Assembly (NCBI RefSeq): GCF_024806495.1
Contig: NZ_JANUFF010000001.1
Coordinates: 738,315 to 802,314, forward strand
Source of the DNA: Chryseobacterium sp. JUb7
GTDB lineage: Bacteria > Bacteroidota > Bacteroidia > Flavobacteriales > Weeksellaceae
DNA length: 64,000 bases
Reading direction: 5' to 3'
Below, one piece after another: positions 8,723-16,666 of the stretch (positions are counted from its first letter, which is position 1; the number at the start of each line of letters is the position of its first letter). Made by a program: the position numbers and the translations under genes. The notes under the pieces are model-generated. The model saw only the letters and a program-made list of their open reading frames with translations, made no database searches and was not told the DNA's origin.

Positions 8723-9487
8723 ATGAGTTTTAAAAATTTAAATTTAATAAATCCAATTATTCGTGCTGTCACAGAAACGGGGTATTCAAAGCCCACGGAA
8801 ATACAGCATTCCGCGATTCCACATATCTTAATGAGAAGAGATATTTTAGGATGTGCACCATCAGGTTCCGGGAAAACAGCAGCATTTGCAATGCCGGTCC
8901 TGCAACTTTTGAAGAAAAACACAACCGAACATAAAGAAATAAGAACATTAATATTAACCTCAACCAGCGACAGAGTACTACAGATTGAAGAAGATATTAA
9001 AGTATACAGCAAATATTTACCTTTATCGCTGCTTTCCATTATTGATGGAGCATCAACAGGAAGTCAGCTTGCTGCTCTGAGAAAAAGAGTAGATATTTTG
9101 ATCTCATCTCCGGAAAAATTACTAGATTTAGTAAGTCAAAGACATATTGATCTTTCAAAAATCGAAATACTGATTCTGGATGAAACCGACAAGATGCTTG
9201 ACTTGGGTTTTGTAAGTGATTTAAAAGCAATCCTTGCACTGACTCCTAAAAAGAAACAGACCTTATTTTTCTCCGCGGTAATGGAGAATCATATCAGAAA
9301 GTTTGCAGAGGGTATATTAAAAAATCCTGTAGAAATTACAGTAAGTCCAAAACAATCAATAGATCAGGCTAATGAGCAGCCAGTTTATTTTGGTGAAAAA
9401 AAAACTGATTTGACTAACGATACAATACAAGACTTGTCTATTTTGAGTACACCAAAACAAAATAAAACATTTCAATATATTAATTAA
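8723..9487 (+). CDS. DEAD-box helicase-like protein, N-terminal domain only, with altered motifs
   Basis: The product aligns with the first RecA-like domain of DEAD-box RNA helicases. It has a Q-motif region (TGYSKPTEIQHSAIP), Walker A APSGSGKT (45-52), and motif II as DETD (153-156, usually DEAD). Motif III is SAV (184-186, usually SAT), and SSPEK stands where TPGR is usual. It stops at 254 residues; family members are normally 370-600 with a second RecA domain. No remnant of that domain follows: the next gene starts 15 bases on. It may be a decayed helicase, or a genuine one-domain ATP- or RNA-binding protein kept in the cold-shock operon. Without domain 2 it should not unwind RNA alone. 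Confidence 0.8.
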   Translation: MSFKNLNLINPIIRAVTETGYSKPTEIQHSAIPHILMRRDILGCAPSGSGKTAAFAMPVLQLLKKNTTEHKEIRTLILTSTSDRVLQIEEDIKVYSKYLPLSLLSIIDGASTGSQLAALRKRVDILISSPEKLLDLVSQRHIDLSKIEILILDETDKMLDLGFVSDLKAILALTPKKKQTLFFSAVMENHIRKFAEGILKNPVEITVSPKQSIDQANEQPVYFGEKKTDLTNDTIQDLSILSTPKQNKTFQYIN

Positions 9488-9502
9488 AAACAAATATAAT
9501 TT

Positions 9503-9931
9503 ATGGGGGATTCTTTCTCTAAAAAAGAAAATTTCAAGAAAAAAGTTCAAAAGCAAAAAGAAAAAGCGTTAAGACGCGAAGAACGTAAAGAAAATAACAA
9601 TAAAGGCAAAGATCTTACGGATATGTTTTTATATGTTGACGAGTACGGAAGATTAACATCTACACCTCCTACACACCGTGAGGAAGTAAACCTAACAGAA
9701 ATTCAGCTGGGAGCTGCTCCTATTGAAGAGGAAGAAGTTAGAAAATCTGGTATCGTTACGTTTTTCAGTGAAAAGGGTTATGGTTTTATTACAGAAGACA
9801 ACACCAAAGAAAATGTGTTCTTCCATAATAACAATTGCAATGAACCCATAAAAAAAGGAAATAAAGTATCCTACGAAAAAGAAAAATCTCCAAAAGGTTT
9901 CTCAGCAGTAGATATACAAATAATAAAATAA
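9503..9931 (+). CDS. Cold-shock domain protein with basic N-terminal extension
   Basis: This 142-residue protein has two parts. Residues 1-40 are rich in lysine, arginine and glutamate (KKVQKQKEKALRREERK) and probably form a charged RNA-binding helix. Residues about 80-142 form a cold-shock domain with RNP1 (KGYGFI) and RNP2 (NVFFH). Cold-shock domains bind single-stranded RNA and melt weak structure. The gene follows the helicase-like gene by 15 bases and precedes the CspA-like gene by 30, so all three are probably one transcript. A cold-shock fold joined to a basic tail is a known arrangement in Bacteroidota. It may work with the helicase-like protein on structured mRNA. Confidence 0.9.
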   Translation: MGDSFSKKENFKKKVQKQKEKALRREERKENNNKGKDLTDMFLYVDEYGRLTSTPPTHREEVNLTEIQLGAAPIEEEEVRKSGIVTFFSEKGYGFITEDNTKENVFFHNNNCNEPIKKGNKVSYEKEKSPKGFSAVDIQIIK

Positions 9932-9961
9932 GTACAACAACAATTTTTAACAATAATTACA

Positions 9962-10156
9962 ATGCAAGAAGGCACCGTAAAATTTTTTAACGAAACAAAA
10001 GGTTTCGGATTTATTTCTCCAGCAGATGGAAGCAAAGACATCTTTGTACACTCTTCAGGATTAAGCACAAGAACAATTCGTGAAAACGATAAAGTAACTT
10101 TTGATGTTCAAGAAGGTAACAAAGGATTAAACGCGGTTAACGTAAAGTTAGCGTAA
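9962..10156 (+). CDS. CspA-family cold-shock protein
   Basis: At 64 residues this is a bare cold-shock domain. [12 protein letters not shown] contains RNP1, DIFVHSSG contains RNP2, and the conserved C-terminal strand region reads [10 protein letters not shown]. Length and motifs are standard for an RNA chaperone that binds single-stranded nucleic acid in the cytoplasm. It is the last gene of the cold-shock block and is followed by a strong terminator at 10282-10308. Confidence 0.95.
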   Translation: MQEGTVKFFNETKGFGFISPADGSKDIFVHSSGLSTRTIRENDKVTFDVQEGNKGLNAVNVKLA

Positions 10157-10281
10157 CTAATCCCCACAACATAAATAAATGACAATTCAGAACACAGGAA
10201 TTATTATTTCTGTATTTGAATATATTGTTCAAACGAACATTTGATTGTAAGTAACAATTATTTTTTATATTATGTTCATTT

Positions 10282-10308
10282 ATCTCCTGCTTATTGCAGG
10301 AGATTTTT
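10282..10308 (+). terminator. Intrinsic terminator of the cold-shock block
   Basis: A 9-bp perfect stem (10282-10290 with 10296-10304) with loop TTATT is followed by a T-run. It lies 126 bases after the CspA-like stop codon, so the mRNA has a long 3' tail. Confidence 0.85.
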
Positions 10309-10479
10309 ATTTTTTGAGGATCTTTCTCCTGCTATTTGCACTCGTTATTTTATGTATTGGTAAGCATCTGTAACATCCTGTTAAAGATTATTTTCTAATA
10401 TTATGTTTAGATATTTACAGGGATGACAAAGCATTTAAAAGCAGCTAAATTAAAAGTTTAAACAACTTCATCATAAAAA

Positions 10480-10507
10480 AAAGGCTGTCCAAATAAGGAC
10501 AGCCTTT
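10480..10507. terminator. Intrinsic terminator of the sigma/anti-sigma operon
   Basis: An 11-bp perfect stem (10480-10490 with 10497-10507) has a 6-base loop and is flanked by A's on the left, giving a U-run for minus-strand transcripts. It lies 24 bases past the anti-sigma stop. Confidence 0.85.
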
Positions 10508-10530
10508 ATAAATAATTTTCACTGTAATTC

Positions 10531-11340
10531 TTATATCGTTCCCATTACAAACATGTTTTCCATAGTAGGAACTTCACTTCCACCCTGTTTTTCAAGAGTT
10601 ATCGCAAAAGCCTGTGCATTCGGAATATGAGCAAGGACTATTTTACTGTCTTTTTCTTCAGTGTACATTCCTGCACTCACGGGTTTTCCGTCAGCAATTG
10701 CCCAAAGCTGATATTGCATTCCTTCAGGAGCTTTTGGAAGCTCTTCGGCGTTCAGATATACTTCCTTCGAGTTTTTATCCCAGAAAACCATGGCTTTTGT
10801 GTCAGGGTGTTTTTCAACACCTTTCAGCATAACCATCTTCATATCCGGATTTGACATCATCTTCCATTTTTGCTCCATTTTTTGATAGGCAATGTTCTGA
10901 GACTGTTGTTCGGTCTGGAGTTTTGCAATCGTAGCCTTAGTTTTAGACTGATCATTCATCCAGAAAAGATTTCCGGCAACACTTACTAAAAATAGAGCTG
11001 ATGCCGCAATGGCATAAACTTTCCAATTGTTATTCCCCTGAATTCGGATTTCTTCCTGAGGCTTTGCAGCTGGAATATCTGTAGAAACTACAGGTTGTGT
11101 ATCTTCAACAGTCTGTTCCTGCTTAATTTTATTCCAAATTTTTGATTTTAAATCATTTGGAGGCGTTACAGCCTGAGCTGTAGCCAAATCTTCCAATGTT
11201 TTTTGTGCTTCCTCAAAAGCAGCCTTTACTTCAGCATTGTTCTTCATCACACACTCCAAAATCCCTGCTTCCTCGGGAGAAGCAAAACCTAGAATATAAG
11301 ATTCTATAATTCCGGATGATATGTATTCTTTAGTGTTCAA
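10531..11340 (-). CDS. RskA-like anti-sigma factor
   Basis: This 269-residue protein has a cytoplasmic N-terminal helical region (1-75) that would hold the sigma factor. A single membrane segment follows at about 107-127, then a coiled stretch (132-160). The periplasmic C-terminal domain carries the GMQYQLWAIADGKPVSAGMY pattern of RskA-family anti-sigma factors. The zinc-binding HxxxCxxC motif of many anti-sigma factors is absent. It starts 1 base after the ECF sigma gene, so the two are translated as a coupled pair. The expected role is to keep the sigma factor at the membrane until an envelope signal triggers proteolysis. The divergent fasciclin and ferritin-like genes are likely targets. 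Confidence 0.88.
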   Translation of the reverse strand: MNTKEYISSGIIESYILGFASPEEAGILECVMKNNAEVKAAFEEAQKTLEDLATAQAVTPPNDLKSKIWNKIKQEQTVEDTQPVVSTDIPAAKPQEEIRIQGNNNWKVYAIAASALFLVSVAGNLFWMNDQSKTKATIAKLQTEQQSQNIAYQKMEQKWKMMSNPDMKMVMLKGVEKHPDTKAMVFWDKNSKEVYLNAEELPKAPEGMQYQLWAIADGKPVSAGMYTEEKDSKIVLAHIPNAQAFAITLEKQGGSEVPTMENMFVMGTI

Positions 11341-11341
11341 T

Positions 11342-11851
11342 TTATTGATAATCTTTTAGCAAATCCTTTAATTTTATCAGTGCATTCCGCATCTTCGTTT
11401 TCACCGTTCCCAGCGGTATCTTCAGTTTTTCGGATATTTCGTTTTGGGTATATCCCTGATAGTATGCCAAGTCAATAAGCTCCTGCTTATCAACCTCCAG
11501 AGTTTCAAGAACATTATTAAAACCGATAAAATCGGAAGAATTATTAGTCGTTGAAAGTTCTGCAGAGTTATATACGAAATCCGGAAGCGGTTGGTTTTTT
11601 AATTCGTTTTGGAAACCTTTTGATTTTAAATAATCTATGGCTGTATTTCTGGCAATATTGATCATCCAGGTATAAAATCTTCCTTTCGTAGAATCATACT
11701 GATGGATAGAGTTCCAGATTTTGACAAATACATCCTGAATAATTTCTTCGGTGTATTCTTTAGACTGTACAATTCGGAGAATCACTCCATACAACGCACC
11801 AGAATAGTGGTCATACAAATGATGAAAACCGGCTTCGTTTTTTTCTTTCAA
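11342..11851 (-). CDS. ECF RNA polymerase sigma factor (SigK/RpoE type)
   Basis: Region 2 (FHHLYDHYSGALYGVILRI, then EEIIQDVFVKIW) and region 4 (NEISEKLKIPLGTVKTKMRNALIKL) are clear. The coordinates use a TTG at 11849-11851. The frame stays open upstream to a stop at 11903-11905 and reads KTNYSEEQLIVLL, which looks like the true conserved N-terminus. No ATG, GTG or TTG exists in that extension; the best candidate is ATT at 11888-11890. The protein is thus 169 or 182 residues. It is co-transcribed with the anti-sigma factor downstream and divergent from the fasciclin gene, its probable target along with its own promoter. Confidence 0.9.
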   Translation of the reverse strand: MKEKNEAGFHHLYDHYSGALYGVILRIVQSKEYTEEIIQDVFVKIWNSIHQYDSTKGRFYTWMINIARNTAIDYLKSKGFQNELKNQPLPDFVYNSAELSTTNNSSDFIGFNNVLETLEVDKQELIDLAYYQGYTQNEISEKLKIPLGTVKTKMRNALIKLKDLLKDYQ

Positions 11852-12156
11852 TAAAACGATGAGTTGCTCTTCCGAATAGTTTGTTTTAATAACGAATATT
11901 TTTCAATCCAAATGTAATAAAATAAAATCTATAACAAACAATATTTAATAATTCTTTTAAATATTCAATGATTTTGGCTAAATATTGAAAATTTATAAAT
12001 AAAAAAGCAAGACATCGGCATTAAAAACAAAATTTAATCCACTGTTTTTCAATCACTTGTGATTTTTATTGATTTTTTTAAATCTAAATTCAAACCAAGG
12101 TCGTAAATGGTTTTAGAACAACATCAAACAAATACAACAATAAAAAAATCAATACA
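11852..12156. other. Divergent region between sigma factor and fasciclin gene
   Basis: About 300 AT-rich bases without a gene apart from the possible N-terminal extension of the sigma factor up to 11890. I found no TAnnTTTG box in front of the fasciclin gene, which would fit use of the neighbouring ECF factor. A small AATCAC/GTGATT palindrome lies near 12049-12062. Confidence 0.35.
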
Positions 12157-12726
12157 ATGAACACAAGATCAACAATCGCAGTTTTTGCAATGATGACATT
12201 ATCATTTGCTTTCAGTGGAAACCTAACTGCACAAACGATGAAAGAAAAAACGGTAATGGTAGGAGGCGCTGCCATGTATCCTTCAAAAAATATTATTGAA
12301 AACGCTGTCAATTCCAAAGATCACAAAACACTGGTCGCAGCTGTAAAAGCAGCCGGATTGGTAGAAACGTTACAGGGAGCAGGACCTTTTACTGTTTTGG
12401 CTCCTACAGATGCAGCTTTTGCAAAATTACCGAAAGGAACTGTTGAAAACTTAGTTAAGCCCGAAAATAAGGCAATGCTTACTAAAATTTTAACCTATCA
12501 TGTTCTTGCAGGAAAATATAGCGCAAAAGAAATCTGGGCGGCCGTAAAAGCAGGAAACGGGATGAGCAAAATGAAAACGGTAGAAGGTGAAGAACTGACT
12601 TTCTGGACTAAAGGAAAAGATCTTTATATCAAAGACGCCAAAGGAAATAGTGCAAAAGTAACGATTGCTGATGTTAATCAGTCCAACGGAGTTATCCATG
12701 TGATAGATACGGTTCTGATGCCGTAA
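12157..12726 (+). CDS. Secreted fasciclin (FAS1) domain protein
   Basis: The 189-residue product has a signal peptide (cleavage after NLTAQ) and one FAS1 domain (about 45-189). The two conserved FAS1 boxes are GPFTVLAPTDAAFAKLP and, at the end, NGVIHVIDTVLMP, with the central YHV motif (LTYHVLAGKYS). FAS1 proteins act in adhesion or as small secreted stress proteins. Across Bacteroidota a FAS1 gene often sits beside an ECF sigma/RskA anti-sigma pair, as here, so it is probably part of that envelope-stress regulon. It ends at a good terminator (12745-12769). Confidence 0.93.
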   Translation: MNTRSTIAVFAMMTLSFAFSGNLTAQTMKEKTVMVGGAAMYPSKNIIENAVNSKDHKTLVAAVKAAGLVETLQGAGPFTVLAPTDAAFAKLPKGTVENLVKPENKAMLTKILTYHVLAGKYSAKEIWAAVKAGNGMSKMKTVEGEELTFWTKGKDLYIKDAKGNSAKVTIADVNQSNGVIHVIDTVLMP

Positions 12727-12744
12727 GTGGTTTTATTAGTTTTT

Positions 12745-12771
12745 AAACAGCATAATTTTTATGCTGTTTTT
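12745..12771 (+). terminator. Intrinsic terminator after the fasciclin gene
   Basis: An 11-bp stem (12745-12755 with 12759-12769) with loop TTT is followed by T's, 19 bases past the stop codon. Confidence 0.85.
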
Positions 12772-12844
12772 TAAGCTTTTTCAGAGATTAATTAATAAAA
12801 CACATATTCACGATATATAAACCTAACACTTAAAAAATAATATT

Positions 12845-13555
12845 ATGAAAAAAACTATTAATGTTTCTAATCAGGGGGCAACCTTAGATACAGGAAGAAG
12901 AAATTTTTTAAAACTAAGCGGTGTAGGTCTTGCAATGGCAGGTCTCGCATTAGTAGGCTGCGATGATAACGATGATTTTCAGATCATTGATAATAATGTT
13001 TTTGACCTTGGATCCGGTGATGTGGGTATTCTTAATTATGCCTATGCCCTTGAGCAGCTTGAAGCTGATTTTTATACCAAAGTCGTTAATAACTTTTATA
13101 CCGGAATTTCAAGTGCCGAAAAAGAAGTTTTCACAGATCTTTATCATCACGAGGTGATCCACAGAGATTTCTTTAAAGCAGCTATCAGTGGTGCGACTTC
13201 AAATATATTGCCTACTCTGGAATTCCAATACCCGAATGTGAATTTCAATGACCGGAATTCAGTTCTGGCTACAGCAAAAGCTTTGGAAGATACAGGAGTA
13301 GCAGCCTATAACGGTGCCGGAAAGTATATTACCAATCCTACGTATCTTGTAATAGCCGGAAAAATTGTTTCGGTGGAAGCTAGACATGCTTCAGCCATAA
13401 GAAATTTAATCAATCCCGGATCTGCAGATTTTTCCGGTGATGATGTGATCGATGCCAACGGACTGGACGTTGCCAAAGAGCCAAAAGATGTTGTAACAGC
13501 AGCTGGAGGATTTTTCAAAACGCCTTTCACATGGAAAGAAAGAGGTATTAACTAA
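12845..13555 (+). CDS. Ferritin-like domain lipoprotein with Tat signal
   Basis: The 236-residue product begins with a twin-arginine signal (RRNFLK, arginines 18-19) followed by a hydrophobic stretch. It ends in a lipobox LVGC with Cys39, so it is exported folded and lipid-anchored. The mature part fits the ferritin-like helical bundle: YALEQLEADFY, HHEVIHRDFF, LEDTGVAAYNG and SVEARHASAIR supply Glu/His pairs on four helices. Such proteins are often called desiccation-related; a di-metal site is plausible, and Tat export agrees with cofactor loading inside the cell. A second ferritin-like gene follows after 25 bases. Both may be under the adjacent ECF sigma factor. Confidence 0.88.
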   Translation: MKKTINVSNQGATLDTGRRNFLKLSGVGLAMAGLALVGCDDNDDFQIIDNNVFDLGSGDVGILNYAYALEQLEADFYTKVVNNFYTGISSAEKEVFTDLYHHEVIHRDFFKAAISGATSNILPTLEFQYPNVNFNDRNSVLATAKALEDTGVAAYNGAGKYITNPTYLVIAGKIVSVEARHASAIRNLINPGSADFSGDDVIDANGLDVAKEPKDVVTAAGGFFKTPFTWKERGIN

Positions 13556-13580
13556 TCATTCACTTTAAAAATCTATTATT

Positions 13581-14396
13581 ATGAACATTTTAAAATTATT
13601 AGACAGACTTTCTAACGATAAATTCTTCACGACTGAAGCTTCAAGATTAGAAACGCTTACGAATATAAAAGATTTCGGTACCAAAGCAGCTGTTGCGGCA
13701 GTCCCTCTTGGTTTAGGAACATTCATGTCGACCCCTGCAAAAGCTGAAACGGTAAACCAGACAGTTTCCGGACCTACTTATAAAAGTGCATTAACAGATG
13801 CCCTGCAACTGGCTCTGGTTTTAGAATATCTGGAAGATGAGTATTATAAAATAGGACTTTCAACATTAAGTTTAATTCCGAATGCTGACCGTACCGTTTT
13901 TATGCAAATCTCAAAGCACGAATCAGCACACGTTACGTTTCTGAAAAGTACATTGACTTCTTTAGGAGTAACTCCCGGTGCAAAACCAACTTTTGATTTT
14001 ACGGCAGGCGGAAACTTTACTCCTTTCACCAATTACAGTCAGTTTTTAACTTTAGCCCAGGCTTTTGAAGACACTGGTGTAAGAGCATATAAAGGACAGG
14101 CGGGAAATGTAATGTCTAACCAGGCTGTTTTACAGGCTGCCTTACAAATTCATTCGGTGGAAGCCAGACACGCTTCTCAGGTACGCAGAATGAGAGCCAA
14201 TAAAGGCTGGATAGAGCTTGCCAACGGAGGAAATATGCCACCGGCAACCAATCCTGTATATGCAGGTGAAGATCTTACCATGCAGGCCGGATTCAATACC
14301 GCTACGGCTTTTGGAGCTGCGGCGGGCTCTGCAGCTTATGATGAAGTTCTCAGTGGAAGTGACGCACAGGCAATAGCATCTTTGTTTATTGTGTAA
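13581..14396 (+). CDS. Ferritin-like domain protein, second copy
   Basis: This 271-residue protein is related to its upstream neighbour. It shares the EYLEDEYYK, KHESAHVTFLK, AFEDTGVRAYKG and SVEARHASQVRR helices that would supply Glu/His metal ligands. The export signal is odd: about 32 polar residues come first, then a hydrophobic run ending in a good cleavage site (STPAKA). There is no twin arginine and no lipobox. It may be carried out with the Tat-exported partner or use an atypical Sec signal. The C-terminus is alanine- and glycine-rich. It is co-transcribed with the upstream gene and terminated at 14421-14448. Confidence 0.85.
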   Translation: MNILKLLDRLSNDKFFTTEASRLETLTNIKDFGTKAAVAAVPLGLGTFMSTPAKAETVNQTVSGPTYKSALTDALQLALVLEYLEDEYYKIGLSTLSLIPNADRTVFMQISKHESAHVTFLKSTLTSLGVTPGAKPTFDFTAGGNFTPFTNYSQFLTLAQAFEDTGVRAYKGQAGNVMSNQAVLQAALQIHSVEARHASQVRRMRANKGWIELANGGNMPPATNPVYAGEDLTMQAGFNTATAFGAAAGSAAYDEVLSGSDAQAIASLFIV

Positions 14397-14420
14397 TGCG
14401 ATTCTTTATATTTAGTTGTT

Positions 14421-14455
14421 AATCCTATCCTTTTTTGCGGATAGGATTTTTTTAT
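14421..14455 (+). terminator. Intrinsic terminator of the ferritin-like operon
   Basis: A 10-bp perfect stem (14421-14430 with 14439-14448) is followed by a T-run, 25 bases past the stop codon. Confidence 0.9.
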
Positions 14456-14472
14456 AGTAATAAATTCATTTC

Positions 14473-14621
14473 AGAGTATGTTTAAATTTTTATCTGAAGC
14501 TTTTTCCAGCTCTAAGAACTCGCTATTTTTCATGTTTCGGCGAGCCTTTGGCTCGCCGAAACATGAAAAATGAGCTCAAACAAATTCTTCGATCTGGGCT
14601 AGGATGGCGATTATCATTTTC
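14473..14621 (+). repeat. Interspersed palindromic element, copy A
   Basis: The core is a perfect 22-bp inverted repeat (14525-14546 with 14550-14571) around a TTT loop, containing TTTCGGCGAGCC and its complement. The flanks match copy B (35716-35862, opposite strand) over about 147 bases. Examples are CTCGCTATTTTT before the stem, AAAAATGAGCTCA after it, and GGGCTAGG near the end. The left edge (14473-14489) matches 15 of 17 bases of the terminal repeat of the element at 32309-32484. It codes for nothing and looks like a REP- or MITE-like element. Confidence 0.85.
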
Positions 14622-14688
14622 AATATTTGAAAAAACATTTACTAAAATTAAAATAAATTCTAAGTAAAAAAATAATCGAAATTTCATT

Positions 14689-14721
14689 TTTGCTTCACGG
14701 ATTGGTTAATTTGTATCTTAG
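14689..14721 (+). promoter_or_regulatory. Candidate promoter of the S41-like protease gene
   Basis: TTTG at 14689-14692 and TATCTTAG at 14714-14721 (7 of 8 matches to TAnnTTTG) are 21 bases apart. The start codon is at 14740. Confidence 0.5.
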
Positions 14722-14739
14722 CCATTCAAAAAAATTAAG

Positions 14740-16509
14740 ATGTCCAAATTACTCTTTATTCCCTTTTTATTTTTGATTCCATCTGTAGATGCGCAGACTA
14801 ATTTACAATTATCACCGGGAGACACCATCCGATATACTCCAAAATCAAAAAATCCAGCCTGGATTTCTGTAAGTTCAGATCATGCTAATCTGGCACTGGC
14901 TGTTTTCAAAGATGGGGAAAAGATAAAAGATCAGGACGATTCCAGAGGGATAAAATCGGTCGAAAGATTTTATTATTCTCCAGAAAAAAATGGAAAGTAT
15001 GAATTTAAAATCTGGGCAAAATCTTATGTGGAAAAAAGTAAAAATATCACTATTGGCATCCAAGAATCAAAAAACACCTCTGCTCTGGATGGAAAACTGA
15101 GTACAGATCGATACCTTCAGGATTTAAAAATCTTCCGGTCTATCCGCGAGCAGGCAAATTCCGGACTTTACGTTTACAGAAGCAGGAAAGAAATTGACAG
15201 TATCTATCAATGGGCTGAAAAAGAGACTCAAAAAGCTCAGCACATTTTTGATTTTTATAAAATTATAGTCAAGCTTACCGTATTTGAAGGAAGCTGCCAT
15301 AACTTTACAGATCTTCCCAATCACGCTTCCTATTATCTGACTCAGAAAAATGAGTATTTACCGATCACTTTAAAAAATCTGGACGGACGCTTGCTTCAAA
15401 ATTCAGCGGGCACCCCTATTCCACTTTCTGCAGAAATCATTTCCATTAACAATATTTCGTCTAAAGAAATGATCCTCCGATTTTCTCAGTATTATTATTC
15501 TGACGGATTTTCTGAAGGCTACAAAGAAGCCAATGGCTTCGAGAAAGGAATGCTGGATAAATTTTATATCGAATTCGGGACCCATAAAAATTATACGGTC
15601 AGCTATCGGTGGAATGACAAAATTCAACAGATTACCTTGCCCGGAATTTCTCTTGAAAAGGCTAAAAAACTTCAGGAGGACCGTCATTCTCTTATTTTAA
15701 ATAAAAAATTAAATGCAGAGAAATATGCTTTAACCAAAGATGGAGAAAATCTTTACCGGCTTTCTGTAAGAGGTTTTGATTTTGCAGTTGGTAAAGAAGA
15801 TCCTGCCTATAAAAAATTCAGTGATTTTCTTGATCAGATGATGATCACTCTGGAAAAAGAGAAAATAGAAAATCTAATGATTGATTTAAGAGGAAATACT
15901 GGAGGTGCCGGAGCTTTATACGAAAAAGTCTTTACCTATCTTACGGAGCGCCCATTTCGTGACAGTCAGTATGCATACACAAAATTTAATAAAATTCCGC
16001 TTAAGGAAAAGCTTGTTATCACTCCTTTTCTGCTTTCTAATGGCGTGAAAGACGGGCAAGGAGTCGATACGTATCTAAAACAGATTTATCCGAAAAGTGT
16101 TCAGGAGAAATTTTACTGGGCTGATGATAAAAACGTTCTGATTCTTCCTAATGAGAAAACTTTTAAAGGACAACTCTATTTACTGATTGATGAAAATGTA
16201 GCCTCAGCAGGATCTCATTTGGCATCGCTGATAAAATCTTATACCAATGCCATTGTTATCGGAAGAGAAACTGTGGGCGGATACTACGAACATAACGGTC
16301 ACTTGCCGCTGGTTTATGAATTACCCAACACCGGAATTCAAACCGGCTTTTCGATTGTACATGTGATACAGGATGCCCAGATACTTCCGGATCAGAAAAG
16401 AGGCAGCGGTATTATTCCCCACATCCCTGTACAGCAGACAGACAAAGAATTTCTGGAAAGTACAGACCCTTATTTAAAAAAAGTAGATGAAATTTTAAAA
16501 ACTCAATAA
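14740..16509 (+). CDS. S41-family peptidase-like secreted protein
   Basis: This 589-residue protein has a signal peptide (PSVDAQ) and a beta-rich N-terminal domain (about 20-110). The S41 protease fold follows in the C-terminal half: NLMIDLRGNTGGAG, then QLYLLIDENVASAGS, then VIGRETVGG. The nucleophile position matches Ser489 (VAS). The catalytic lysine of CtpA-type members (TFGKG) is replaced by glycine (ETVGG), so it either follows the tricorn/IRBP-type mechanism or is inactive. Unlike the S41 protein at 53756 no PDZ domain is obvious. It probably works in the periplasm or at the cell surface. It seems to be a single-gene unit with its own promoter. Confidence 0.85.
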   Translation: MSKLLFIPFLFLIPSVDAQTNLQLSPGDTIRYTPKSKNPAWISVSSDHANLALAVFKDGEKIKDQDDSRGIKSVERFYYSPEKNGKYEFKIWAKSYVEKSKNITIGIQESKNTSALDGKLSTDRYLQDLKIFRSIREQANSGLYVYRSRKEIDSIYQWAEKETQKAQHIFDFYKIIVKLTVFEGSCHNFTDLPNHASYYLTQKNEYLPITLKNLDGRLLQNSAGTPIPLSAEIISINNISSKEMILRFSQYYYSDGFSEGYKEANGFEKGMLDKFYIEFGTHKNYTVSYRWNDKIQQITLPGISLEKAKKLQEDRHSLILNKKLNAEKYALTKDGENLYRLSVRGFDFAVGKEDPAYKKFSDFLDQMMITLEKEKIENLMIDLRGNTGGAGALYEKVFTYLTERPFRDSQYAYTKFNKIPLKEKLVITPFLLSNGVKDGQGVDTYLKQIYPKSVQEKFYWADDKNVLILPNEKTFKGQLYLLIDENVASAGSHLASLIKSYTNAIVIGRETVGGYYEHNGHLPLVYELPNTGIQTGFSIVHVIQDAQILPDQKRGSGIIPHIPVQQTDKEFLESTDPYLKKVDEILKTQ

Positions 16510-16666
16510 TATTTCTGTAGAATTTAAGTTATAGACTTGACAACTTAAAAAAATCCATGAAAATTAAAGGGTTTGCGAATATAAATTCACATTCCGTTCA
16601 CCAAACATGGAATTAATAAGTTTATATTTAATATTTTTAGACTTTTATTTACTTTAAACATACTAA

